64,000 nt of DNA, from positions 6,825,001 to 6,889,000 of the forward strand of contig OX382262.1 of NCBI GenBank assembly GCA_947507595.1, in the 5' to 3' direction. The stretch comes from Pyralis farinalis. Its lineage: Eukaryota > Arthropoda > Insecta > Lepidoptera > Pyralidae. The notes under the pieces were generated by a model that saw nothing but the letters and a program-made list of their open reading frames with translations, had not been told where the DNA came from and searched no databases. Both the position numbers and the translations under genes were made by a program. Shown piece after piece: positions 35,090 through 46,036 of this stretch (within the stretch, counting starts at the first letter, position 1; each line of letters opens with the position of its first letter).

Positions 35090-36275
35090 AGCATAAAACA
35101 ATGTTAATGACATATCATAACCCCATTCGAGTATTTATTTGTGCAGTTTGATAGCTTTAAGGCAATATTTGATACTCCACTTTTCTACTTTATCTCGTTT
35201 CAAGTCACTGAAATCCAACCCAATTTGGTTACATATTTTGATGTTACAATAACAAAGGCTGGTTATATTAATTTCTGCCTGAAAGCGATTATAACTACAT
35301 ATATAATCCATTTAACCAAATTTTTGAATTTTTTATGGGGTACCTACTCCTAATTATCACGTAAGCTAATTTATGTTCTAGCTAAAGTTTGTACTGTTAC
35401 GAAGATACAAGTGATGGTGTAGAGGTCGGTTAATTTTATCTACTGCCAAAGAACGTTTAGATATTGTTAGGTAGTAGCTCTCTATTGAGTGCACTAATAG
35501 ATGAACTATCTTATAATAGATGAATAACACAATGAATATCTATACCAGTGATTGGACGGCACCGCCAGATATTATGATTGTAAAAATACCTTGATAATGC
35601 CGTAAAGGCGAAACTGGTCGGTAAAAATAATAATATAATATAATATGATATGATATGATATGATATGATATGATATGATATGATATAATATAATATAATA
35701 TAATAAATGTGAAGTGGAATTTGTACAAGTGCGAGTGCTAACATTAACAAAAACCATTTTCTTCATTATTTAGAAAAAAATAATAACCTGCATTTTATGA
35801 TGGGAAATGTTTTAGTGGTATCCAAAATATTCAATTAGAGATACTATGCTCGCTTGTTGATTACATTCATTGTGATGTTCATCTATTAGTTACACATTAG
35901 CTTTCGATTGTAACGAGAAATTGTTTCGCTTTCACTAAGGCGACAAACAAGTGTACGGTCTGCCCGATGGTAAACAGTTTCGGTAAACAATTCGTTTTCC
36001 ATATTAAATAAATAATAAATACTGAAACCCAATATAAACGAGATGATATGACGTGAGATATCTACACAAATTTCTCGCGTCATTTCACAACCGACGAAAT
36101 TTATAAACAGGATAATTTCAATCAGCATCTTCACCACATCCTTATACTTAGATAGCGGATTCTGCAAATCTTAATAGGGAAGAAGATAGTGATCCTGATT
36201 TGTCTTTGAAAAACGAAATGCATCTCCCTCGATTGATCTTTATGTATTGCAGGTCGCAATCCTTGACAGATTTTC
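35090..36275. other. Intergenic, no gene recognised
   Basis: AT-rich, apart from the TGATA microsatellite. If the RR-2 pseudogene once had a first exon it should lie here; I see no convincing TATA plus four-codon exon. Confidence 0.5.
35629..35705. repeat. Pentanucleotide microsatellite (TAATA)n(TGATA)8(TAATA)n
   Basis: Eight TGATA units at 35646-35685 flanked on both sides by the one-base variant TAATA. Confidence 0.9.
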
Positions 36276-36279
36276 GTAT

Positions 36280-36685
36280 TTTATAGGGTTCCGTACCCAA
36301 AGGGTAAAACGGAACCCTATTACTGAGGCTCCGCTGTCCGTCCGTCCGTCCGTCCGTCCGTCTGTCACCAGGCTGTATCTCATGAACCGTGATAGTTAGA
36401 TAGTTGAAATTTTCACAGATGATGTATTTCTGTTGCCGCTATAACAACAAATACTAAAAAATAGAATATAATAAATATTTAAGGGGGCTCCCATACAACA
36501 AACGTGATTTTTTTGCTCATTTTTGCTCGATATTAATAACGACAACAGGTAGACGCTTGAAATATTCACAGAATATTTAGTTATATATTCACACAACAAA
36601 CGTGTTTTTTTGCCGCGTATATAGATCATGGTATGGAACCCTTCGTGCGCGAGTCCGAGTCGCACTTGACCGATTTTTTTATTTA
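36280..36685. mobile_element. Interspersed element with (TCCG)n core
   Basis: Starts tttatagggttccgtaccca with its complement gggtaaaacggaaccct 10 bp later. A (TCCG)n tract (about 36340-36362) follows, and it ends near gagtcgcacttgaccgattttt. This is the general form of a microsatellite-associated insect repeat; exact family not assigned. Confidence 0.55.
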
Positions 36686-37224
36686 TACCACAGTTAACAC
36701 AATAGAATATATTTATTGTTACTCCAAATAATTCCATTCTTGTATCATAAGTGATCTAGCTAGCCTATATTTTCCACATGAATATTAATGATTTGTAGAA
36801 TTGCAAACTAAGTAACCTATTTATGTATTATACAATTTAATTAGTAATATACTATACTGGGATCTCATTATCAAATTAATTAGGTGTATTTCGTAGTTAA
36901 ATTTGTATGTTATGCGTTGGCAATGTGATTAAAATTCATGCATTTACGCATTCAAGAAGATAAATTATATAAACAAGATTGCTATCAGGGTATTATGCGT
37001 TGCTCTACATTCGCGTTTCAAGGTAAACCTAGCAAGTAATTAATATTTAACAACAACAATTTGAAATCTACTTTCTTGCTTATTTTGTAGTTGATGGCCA
37101 ACATCTTTGTTACAGCTACATTTAATATGGGAACTAATTCAGTTTATATGATTAAAGTTGCCATCTCTAAGGGATTTCCTTACATGAACAATTTTTTTAA
37201 TAAGTATGTTTTTAAATTGGTGTA

Positions 37225-37690
37225 TCTATATTTTCACACCAAGTCCTTTGCGGGGTAGGCAGACAGTATCGAGACTCAGTTTTTACGCAATTCACTTGAT
37301 TCTTCAATATTCATAGATCTTTTTATGTATCACCGGTTCCTAGGGTTATAATTAGGTCGTGGTATGTAAGTTTTGGCCTTTATCGGGTCCCACATCCTTC
37401 TATTTTTACATTGTACGTCTGTTTCGTCGTTCCTTCCACATGTCGGTACCAATGGCGTATGCTTCTTCTTATCTTTGCACCGGTACTCTCTATCAGACTA
37501 ATTCTATTTCTAACGCTTGTAGACCAAGTTCGCATTGTCATCTATCCATCCATTTATTCCATCTATGCCTGCCGTTAAATGCCTCTCCACATCAGCAGTT
37601 TCCCTCGTTACTATATACACCTAAGGCATTCACTTGTTCCAACACTACATCATCAACCGTAATTCTTTCGTTCGTAGTTTTAACTTGTGT
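37225..37690 (-). mobile_element. Degraded RTE-type LINE fragment
   Basis: The low-coordinate end has the ORF-end blocks (SAYPAKD). The high-coordinate end reads TVDDVVLEQVNALGVYS, the region just after the RT palm, so a larger piece is kept in minus orientation. Confidence 0.55.
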
Positions 37691-38344
37691 TGCAAGTCTT
37701 TCTCATTGTCAATACAAAGAATTGTTATTTGACTGCGGTCACAGACTTCATCTGTGAGATTTAGGCACTACCCCTAAGTAGAGTAAGATTTTAGGGATGT
37801 ACGAGTATGTGGCGTATATCATCTATTAAGCTAAATTCTAAATGTTAACTGCTCGTGATGCACCACTTTGGAGAAAGAGAGGTAAGGCTCTATCCTCGTG
37901 CATATTTATAAGTTTTACACAGGAATTTTATTATTTTAGAGGCGAAATGTAGCGTATGTGGTAAACCAGAAAACACTCTATTTATGTGCTTAGCTTCAAC
38001 CAAATGACTTCAGCCGTTTTACGCGAAAGAGTAACAAACATTATACATCCTTACGAATTTTCAGGTTTACAATATTAGTAAAACATTTAAACGTTTTTGA
38101 ATGCATTATGTACTGTGGTAGTGGAGTGATTGTTCCATTTTCTAATCCGTTTTTCAGTAAAAACTATTTAAAAAAAATGTTTATGTTTTTAACTATTATT
38201 TTCGTATTGTTATTCCAACACTATTTTAAATGGTGTTTTTATATTACCAACTTTCACTAAGTAGTCCTGTGTTTTGTTAATTTATTAATAAATGGACGCG
38301 TTAGTAACAGATTAAATTACTTAATAAAATTGAAATTTGTTTAA

Positions 38345-38610
38345 TAAGTTATTAGTCCGTATAGTAATTGGGCCGGCCACATTGTTCGTAGAACCGACAA
38401 CCGCTGGGAACGTAAGGTTCTCTAATGGCGTCCTCGTAGTGGTACACGCAGTGTGAGATGACCCCCCACTAGATGAAGCGACGACCTCAAGAGGTTTGCA
38501 GGGAGTCGATGGATGCAGGTGGCACAGGATCGAGACGAGTGGCACTCTAAAGATGAGGCCTATGTTCAACAGTGGACGAATACAGGCTGAGATGATGATG
38601 ATTAGTCCGC
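38345..38610 (+). mobile_element. LINE 3' end with GATGAT tail
   Basis: Reads GHIVRRTDNRWERKVL, DDLKRFAGSRWMQVAQDRDEW, AYVQQWTNTG and then tgagatgatgatgatta. This matches the terminal residues and (GAT)n tail typical of RTE/CR1-like elements in Lepidoptera. Confidence 0.7.
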
Positions 38611-39067
38611 TAGAACATTCCATCAAACTACGCACAATAGTCACGGTTTACGATGATTTTCAAAAATGCTAACCTTAAGCAATGAAAAATCAGCGGTTCA
38701 AAATAAAATGATACACAACCCTAGCTTGTGGTGATGGTGTTTGCCATGATAAAATATTGTAATAAAATTATTCACATTTATATTAATTAATTTAAGATTT
38801 ACGTGTTGATAACCGTCGATGAAATGTATGATCAATAATCATTTCATTACACTCTCGGGTCCATTAATATATTGCCGTCAGCTAGGGTTGTTATTCAAAC
38901 TCAAGAGTAATATCCAAGTTTTATCACGACATAATGTACTTTTAATTTTTTTTTTATGTACAAAGTCGGTAGGTGTACAACCTGATGTAAATTGTAACGC
39001 TCGCATTGTAAGAAGTATCGCGAGCGCGTTGCCTCCCCTAATGCAACAACTACAAGCAACATATTAC

Positions 39068-39438
39068 GATCGGTGGCGCAGTGGTGAAACGCGCTGTTAC
39101 TTTGACACAAATGCTCGTGGTTTCGATTCCCACTCGGGACAAACATTTGTGTGCATGAACATGTCTGTTTCTCATGGTCTGGGTGTATTAAAACCAAGAA
39201 AAACACACATGTATTAAGAGAGGTAGGGCGCATCAAATCAGCCCATATGGGGTACCTCCACCGCACAGAAAACCACAGCCAAATAACAGCTCCCTAGAAG
39301 GTTGTTTCTGTTCCAGCGTGTAAGTGAGGTCATTAGTTTCCTATGGAGTTGTTATGTTAGCAGCAGAGGTGGCACACGGTAACCGCTATACATTAGGTAG
39401 CCCGTATGCTTGTATGCCTCCTGCAATTGTATGAAAAA
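39068..39438 (+). mobile_element. tRNA-derived SINE, 39 kb (plus)
   Basis: Head cggtggcgcagtgg (A box) and gtttcgattccc (B box), tail gtatgaaaaaaa. It is preceded by a minus-strand SINE 3' fragment at 38945-39030, so two copies meet head to head. Confidence 0.78.
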
Positions 39439-39869
39439 AATATTAATAATTGGGGGCAGTTGATATTATTATTAAGAACAAATCTTCAATTACCAACTAG
39501 AATTAATCATGTAAACGTGCAATGCTGCTAAGCACATAGTACGTCAAATTTTGTCGGAATGTTAACAGCAATGTACGTTTGGTCGCCGTAATTTCCGTCA
39601 TATAATTTCGGCAGGTCGCTACACTCAATCCAAGGACAACACGAGTATTTAGCAAATAGGTAGCATTATTTTAGCGTGCCACTGATTCGCGATATTTTTT
39701 TATCAACACAACTTGTTTAGCAGGAAATATTAAAATAATGTATCATTCCTACATTAAACATTGAAAAACTTTGCTCTGGTATTTGAACTATGTGTATACC
39801 TTTATTTCTTTAATGTGGATATTCTAATGGTAAGTGTAGAGAAATTTACCTGTATGTGCAAGACAATAA

Positions 39870-40020
39870 AATCCACCACTACCACATCAACCCTTACTCA
39901 TCCCACTGCAGGGATACGGGTCTCCCTTCAACTGAAGGCGTTTAGAGCATACTCCACCACGCTGCTCAAATGGATTGGCGGAGGCCATTGTTTTCAAGCC
40001 GCCCGAAGGCCACTGACTTA
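39870..40020 (-). mobile_element. LINE-type 3' end fragment (same family as 23225-23385)
   Basis: Contains catcaacccttactcatccc, ctgcagggata and gcggaggccattgttttcaa, the reverse of the block at 23225-23385. A third copy is at 41960-42110. Confidence 0.55.
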
Positions 40021-40954
40021 GCTTAACGACTGCCATCTATCGACAACAGCAGGGACCGACCGCTGCCCTCCGACGCACGGAGAAACTCGAGATAGAAAAA
40101 CCCATCCATATACAGGCTGCGGTCAACATTGCTTAACCTGCGTGTTTGCGCGCCATCGAGCTAGACAATAAAATGCTTATAGCTAATATAGTAGCAATGT
40201 CGAGCTACGACGTGTACAGCGTCCGAGTAACGGTTGTTGGTTCGATTCCTGGGCAAAACAAACATTTGTATAAATAAACATATCTGTTCATCTTGGCTTG
40301 GGTATTCTACTTCCTAGCGTAACGCCCGTTACCTAATCCAATAGGATAGTGTCCGTTCCCTAAGCTTAAGAATATAATGAGGATACTGAATTTTAGATAG
40401 AGCGACTGCATTCAAGTCTACACAATCCAGACGGAAAACAAGACCTTTCTAAGTCACATATCTTTCGAAATAAAATTTCTTAGATAAGCGGGTGTTTTCA
40501 CGACGTTTTCCTTCGCCGACAAGCATGTATTATTTAGTAATTACAAATATGCACGTAAATTCGATAGCACGAATTGTACATACCCGCCCACAACACATGT
40601 GTCTTGGCTGAGATGTTTCTATGTATTATAATTTATGTTTTACAAAATGCATTTACGTATGTTTGTCATTTGGGTAGTATCCATAGCGCATGCTTTGCTT
40701 AGTTAGGAACAAGACGACGCTGTGTAATTTCTGTGGAAAACAAAGTTGTCGTAATAGAGCACTTAATAATTATATCTGGCCTGCCAACAATTGATCTTTA
40801 ATGGATAAGCCACCATACAGCTATAATGTAAGTATTTATTATTTGCCGATTGTGATAGCAAGTAAAATTTATTTGTAAGTTATTGTATATTTCAGTATCA
40901 GTTGATAATCTTCACTTATACTAATTGTATAATAAATAAATAAATATTATCGGA

Positions 40955-41205
40955 CTAATTACACAGCGCCACCTAGCCCCAAAGTAAGCGGAGCTTGTGT
41001 TATGGGTACTAGACAACTGATAAACATACGTAAATATTTTTTTTTTGTAAATATATACTTATTATATATAGAAAATACCCAGATCAAGACAAACAGACAT
41101 GTTCATACACACAAATGTTTGTACCGTGTGGGAATCGAACTCACGAGCCTTGGTGTCAAAGTAGCGTAACAGCGCTGTTCACCACTGCGCCACCGAGCTC
41201 GTTGA
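40955..41205 (-). mobile_element. SINE-like element, 41 kb
   Basis: tRNA-like head (gcgccaccgagctcg, gggaatcgaactc) joined to the sequence atcggactaattacacagcg seen as a SINE flank in Lepidoptera. It is a different tail from the main family. Confidence 0.6.
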
Positions 41206-41777
41206 TGTATGGTGACTATTGCGATGCAGATGCAATTAAATTGAAAGATAATTATTCATGTAATATTAATTTCTAAATTACTATTAGATGCCCATAGTAA
41301 TTTAGGTACTATTGTTGAAAACTTGAGTAAGTAGAGTCGACTCAAGGTACATCCTCGAATCGTATTGCTGTAAGTTAACATTCCAGAGCATTTACTTGGC
41401 ATTGAATAGAATATAATTAATTAATTTATGTGATTTCTCTAGTAGTTTCAACCCTGAGCAATGCGTCCTAGGTCCATAGTGATAATGAATCAGTGTAATG
41501 AATATTGATATAAAAACCACTAAAATATATGTTTCGATTATTTATTGACTTTGATTTTTTTACAATACTTGTTTACATCTAGTTGCGTATTCTGTGTTGT
41601 TTACATGAAACGATTGCGGTGAGACGTCACGATAAATAGAACAATCTAAAAATATGTGACACAATGAAACGAAAAACAACAAAATGGATAATTAAGTTAA
41701 ATAAACAAAAACAGTGCAATATAAATTGCAAGATGAATTGAAAATGAAACTCTATATGTCAAATTCACACTTTCGTT

Positions 41778-41847
41778 TTACCATCTCAAACCGTGAAAGC
41801 CATATCTGAGACCGAGACCACCGTATCCACCTAAAGATGATCCGTAC
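41778..41847 (-). pseudogene. 3' stub of a sixth Gly-rich gene
   Basis: The minus strand reads SLGGYGGLGL followed by RYGFHGLRW and TAA at 41778-41780. This is the last 20-odd codons of the family with G-to-R and S-to-F changes. Homology stops near 41847 and resumes only with a scrap of promoter-distal sequence, so the rest of exon 2, the intron and exon 1 are deleted. Its 3' flank (41343-41777) matches the 3' flanks of the intact copies. Confidence 0.75.
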
Positions 41848-41959
41848 ACGAAGGCACAGTAACAAGGTACAGTAACAATTTTCAAGTAAGTCAAGCCTAA
41901 AACGCGGCCTTTTTTTCAAAATATCAATTAAAACACGGGTATCATCAAAAGATGATGAC

Positions 41960-42110
41960 ATTCATCATCATCATAACGTCAACCCTTATTTATCCCACTG
42001 CAGGGATACGGGTCTCCCTTCAACCGAAGAGGTTTAGAGCATACTCCACCACGCTGCTCATTTGCCGATTGGCGGAAGTGAGTGTTTTCAAGCCGCCCGA
42101 GTGCCTTATA
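41960..42110 (-). mobile_element. LINE-type 3' end fragment
   Basis: Starts with catcatcatca on the plus strand (tail in minus orientation) and matches 39870-40020. Confidence 0.55.
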
Positions 42111-42971
42111 TAATAATAATATAATAATAATCTGTTTATTTCGACCAACAATGAGTCAGCCTTAGCTTAACGACTGTCATCTACCGACAATAGCCAGTAT
42201 TGACGGCTTAACTTGCCCTCCGAGCCGGAGAAACTCGAGATAGATAAACTCATCCATAGATTGCTACAGTCGACGTTGCTTAACCTGCGTGTTCGGTTAC
42301 AATGACACGCGCAACGATGCCATCGAGCTCTCCATGACATTCATATCATGATAGGAATCCAACACAATATTCCATAAACAAGGACGTTCATGTTTTACAT
42401 TAATAAATAAAATAGTTTGTGTCAAAAAAATAGCTTTTAATTAAATGCAAATGAGTGCAATACACTATACTTTACGAAAAACATATTTTTTTTCTGTACC
42501 TATGTATGTCTCTCTGTTTGTTCGCCGAAACGTTAGGATCGATTTTGATGAGACTGTCATTGCCAGATAGCTGATGTTTTAAGGAGTAACGTAGACTACT
42601 TTTATTTTAGAAAAAGTATGAGAGTTCCACGGGTAAAATAAAACCCATAAAATTGTTAACAAATTCCAGTTCTAGGGGGGGCTAGTATAAATAAAGATAA
42701 GAATAACATACGAACAATAACATGCAAAATTTTACAATTACAAACAATTAAATAGTAGGACGTTACCTATAAATATGAGAAGTGTAACAAAATCCTTTTC
42801 GGGTAGGTAGGTACTTAACATGGTGCTTTCCATGCAGTAACAATGAAATAGCTATTCGATTGCTATTAAACAAATGTGGTCAGGAAATGGTATTTCGGGA
42901 TGCATTACTTTAAACTGATGCTACTAAATATACCCAAGTTAATGTAACTTTTAAGGGATGAACATTAACCT

Positions 42972-43362
42972 TTTTATTATACTACGTCGGGAGGCATACA
43001 AGCATATGGCCAGCCTGATGAAAAGCGATTACCGTAGCCTATGAACACTTCATAATACATTAAGTATCACTCGCGCGATGCCACCTCTGCTACTAACACA
43101 ACAAATCCTTAGGAGCATATTGTAGATCTCACTCACACGCATGAACACAACAATCCTCTAGGGAGTTGTTATTTAGCTGCGGTTTTCTGTGAGATGGAGG
43201 TACTTCACCAGAAGGGCTGCTTCGTTGCACCCTACCTCTCTTACAAACACCTAGTCCAAGACAAACAGACATGTTCTTGCACAAAAATGTTTGACCTGTG
43301 GGAATCGAACCCACGAGCGTTGGTATCAAAGTCGCGTCATTTACCACTGTGCTACCGAATTC
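42972..43362 (-). mobile_element. tRNA-derived SINE, 43 kb
   Basis: Full-length copy with the B-box sequence gggaatcgaaccc on the plus strand. Confidence 0.78.
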
Positions 43363-43499
43363 GTCAATTAAGTTCTCAAAAGTCTAACTATGAACTACCA
43401 TGATACGGTACTCTGTGACCTGTTAAAACCCGGTGGTACCGTTACTCCATATACTATATGTGTCGTAAGCGAGTGGCATATATATGGCAGTCGGGACTC

Positions 43500-43850
43500 G
43501 ACTCAATTAACTTGGGAAGTCCTAATAACAAAACCCAAATAAAAACTTGAGCCATGAAAATGTTTAATACACCTATTAGAATGCCAAAAGTAGAATCCCT
43601 TGAGGGGTAGGCACAGAGAACCGAGCGCCACATGACTCGATCTCTACATACCTCACTCGATTCTTTGACATTCATTGCTCTTCTCATGCACGCTCGCTAA
43701 TTTCTGAGGCTCCTCACATCACCTTCTCATAGAACACGATCAATTTGGTCATGGTAAGTACGTCTTGGCCTTCTACTACTCCTATATCCTTCCACTTTTG
43801 CATTGTATATCTGTTTTGTAATTCTTTTTTCCTGTATTCTTTCCATAAAT
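43500..43850 (-). mobile_element. RTE-type LINE 3' end, 43.5 kb unit
   Basis: MRRAMNVKESSEVCRDRVMW then RSVLCAYPSRDST; the 5' part is out of frame. Confidence 0.7.
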
Positions 43851-44021
43851 AGAATGATATAATAATTAAATAAAAACTATCGTAAATGCAATATAGGTCA
43901 TCATCATTTCAGCCTATATTTTGTCCACAGCTGAACATAAGCATCCCTTCTAGATATCCACGATATTGAGCCACCTGTATCCATCGAATGCATATCAGTT
44001 TATTGAGGTCGTTGCTAATAT

Positions 44022-44690
44022 CAGGTGATATGCTCCAGGGGTGGAAGTGTTAAAGGGCATAACGCCGCGAGTAACTTCGGAGAAAGCGCAGCACACCTCT
44101 CGACACCCCTGAGTCACTCACACCGGTGTTGCCCCCGGCCGAATTTCCCTGGCATTTCGGGGGTCCATCCAGTGAGTGGTGAGCCACCGCCTGCCGGAAG
44201 TAACATCAGATATGATAGTTATGGCAGGTGTCCGTCCCTCTTCTGTAATAGTCCAGTACTAATAATCCCTCCAGATCTCATTTTAATAGCCCAATAATTT
44301 CCAACACATTTGCAATAGTCTCAATACCTTCCGTGACCTGGTTCATGGGTATATTGTCACATTGATATCCACTGGACAAGGTTACGGCGGCTATACAACA
44401 TTACATCAAGCTTCTCAAAGGGGCCTCTCCGCGTTGGATCCTTATCCCCGCGCACGCCTATCAAATGACCGGGATAATACCCGTGAATCAAAATAAAATA
44501 AAATAATAATAATTATAATTGTCACATTGATATCCCCTGGACAAGGTCACGGCGGCTATACAACATTACATCAAGCTTCTCAAAGAGGCCTCTACGTGTT
44601 GGATCGTTATCCCCGCGCACGCCTATCAAATGACCGGGATAATACCCGTGATTCAAAATAAAATAAAATAATAATAATACTGAATGCTAC
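44022..44690 (+). mobile_element. Composite non-autonomous element with 165-bp tandem 3' repeat
   Basis: A GC-rich head (44022-44215) is followed by an AT-richer body. A 165-bp module then occurs twice (44353-44517 and 44518-44682), each copy ending in A/T-only aaaataaaataataat-type tails. Compared with U3 it replaces about 110 bp of unit sequence. Everything from 44226 on is duplicated at 49531-49985. It looks like a LINE-derived non-autonomous retroelement with an internal deletion; no coding capacity is visible. Confidence 0.5.
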
Positions 44691-44906
44691 TCCAGGATGC
44701 TTATCTTTCGACTACGTTAGTTAGCCGAGTTCTACAGCGGATATCCCTGTTTCGATTCTAGCGACCTTGAGTTTCTCCATACGGCTTGCAGTGAAGTCTC
44801 AACATACATTGTTGCAGATCTTAGCCTTCAAGTGTTGAGTTATTTTGAATGAGGAGTGTGTCGAAGTTACTCGAATGCTGCTCAGCCGAGTTGGATTCGT
44901 CTGTTG
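44226..44906. repeat. 681-bp direct repeat, left copy (flanks R1-like LINE)
   Basis: Matches 49531-50211 over its full length with about a dozen substitutions, and the last about 225 bp appear identical. It starts aggtgtccgtccctc and ends ttcgtctgttg exactly where LINE sequence begins. This is the topology of a target-site duplication, but far longer than usual. Confidence 0.85.
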
Positions 44907-46036
44907 CAGGTCGGCCGGCGACTAAGCCGAAGAAGGTAATTGCGCCGGCCGAGCTCGAGGTACGATCTCGGGCAAGACCGGCCACCGGAACGGGTCCCGC
45001 CCGCAGTGGGGCCCTGCAGGAGACGTGGACGAGCTTCGGCCCGTCCACATCAAGGGCGAAGCCGGCCGCGGTGACGCCGTCGCCAGCGGCAGGGGCCACC
45101 GAGGTCCCTAAGGAGGCGTGGACCGACGTGGTCCGCCGCAGGCCGCGAAAGACCGCGGCCCCCGCGACTCCTGCGGCGCCAGCGCCCGCCAAGGCGTCAG
45201 CCAATGCTCCCGCAGGCAGGGAGGAGGGCCGAAAGCCCAAGGTGGTGCTCCCCGGCTCCACGGCCGTAATTCTCAAATTACGGCCGGAGGCAGCCCAAGG
45301 GGGGGCATCGTATGCCTCGGCCCTGCTTAAGGCCGAGCGGGAGGTAAACCTGGGCGAGCTGGGAATCGGCTCGCTCCGGATTCGCAAGTCTGCGACCGGA
45401 GCGAGGCTTATCGAAGTCCCCGGCTCGTCCAGTCACGAGAAGGCTGACGCCTTGGCAGCCAGGTTGTCGGCTGCCCTGTCCAGCGTTGCTGAGGTGTCCA
45501 GGCCCGTGAAGTGTGCGGAGTTCCGCCTCACGGGTCTGGACGACGCCGCTACGGCGGAGCGGGTCAAGGCTGCGGTCGCGCGCGAGGGGGGCTGCACCCC
45601 CGAGCAGGTCCGGGTGGGCGAAATCCGCCCGGACTGGCGGAGTTCCAGCTCCGCCCTGATGCGCTGCCCGGTGACGGCAGCGAAGAAGCTGCTCGAGCTG
45701 GGCAGTATAGGGGTGGGCTGGAGCCGGGTGCAGCTCCACCTGCTGGAGGCGCGCCCCATGCATTGCTATAAGTGCATGGGGAAGGGGCACACAGCCGAGC
45801 TGTGCCCCTCCAAGGAGGACCGCAGCCGGCTTTGTTACCGGTGCGGGCAGCCGGGGCACATCGCCTCGGGCTGCTCGGCCCAGGCCCGCTGTGCCGTATG
45901 CGCAGACGCTGGGCGGAAGGCGACGCACGTGATGGGGGGCCGTCTTTGCAACCCCCCATCCGTCCGCGGGAGAACGCCCCCCATCTCTCGCGGGAGTGGG
46001 CGGCAGACGGCGCCGGAGGCTAGGATGTCCGAGTAA
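44849..46036 (+). CDS. LINE ORF1 (Gag-like, zinc knuckles), start codon in flanking DNA
   Basis: 395 codons. Residues 1-19 are encoded by host sequence (44849-44906) that recurs at 50154-50211 without the LINE; element-derived sequence starts around residue 20 (GRPATKPKK). The N-terminal half is Ala/Pro/Arg-rich and low-complexity. The C-terminal part has CYKCMGKGHTAELC (about 305-318) and CYRCGQPGHIASGC (about 328-341), both CX2CX4HX4C. A third CAVC...H...C motif covers about 346-365. Family role: RNA binding and RNP formation. The true family ORF1 is normally longer, so the N-terminus here is probably lost. The stop overlaps the ORF2 start. Confidence 0.8.
   Translation: MRSVSKLLECCSAELDSSVAGRPATKPKKVIAPAELEVRSRARPATGTGPARSGALQETWTSFGPSTSRAKPAAVTPSPAAGATEVPKEAWTDVVRRRPRKTAAPATPAAPAPAKASANAPAGREEGRKPKVVLPGSTAVILKLRPEAAQGGASYASALLKAEREVNLGELGIGSLRIRKSATGARLIEVPGSSSHEKADALAARLSAALSSVAEVSRPVKCAEFRLTGLDDAATAERVKAAVAREGGCTPEQVRVGEIRPDWRSSSSALMRCPVTAAKKLLELGSIGVGWSRVQLHLLEARPMHCYKCMGKGHTAELCPSKEDRSRLCYRCGQPGHIASGCSAQARCAVCADAGRKATHVMGGRLCNPPSVRGRTPPISRGSGRQTAPEARMSE

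Larger units (their letters stand above)
33321..42761. repeat. Decayed unit(s) between U4 and the 42.8 kb unit
   Basis: Unit-derived pieces occur at 33321-33470 (start motif), 34330-34860, 41340-41850 (3' flank and stub of the Gly-rich gene) and 42160-42760. They are separated by non-unit sequence, including the RR-2 pseudogene. This is probably one or more old unit copies broken by deletions and insertions. Confidence 0.55.

Noticed and set aside
35511..35766. Overlapping Ile/Tyr/Ser-rich minus frames
   Set aside because: They are translations of the TGATA/TAATA microsatellite.
36960..37025. Possible orphan promoter and first exon (TATATAAAC then ATG...CAAG|gtaa)
   Set aside because: TATA-to-start spacing is wrong, the exon does not follow the four-codon pattern, and no downstream exon on the plus strand was found.
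45278..45928. Long minus-strand open frames opposite the LINE ORFs (also 47761-48936)
   Set aside because: They are antisense shadows of a GC-rich coding sequence with few AT-rich stops; composition is unlike a real protein and no motif is present.
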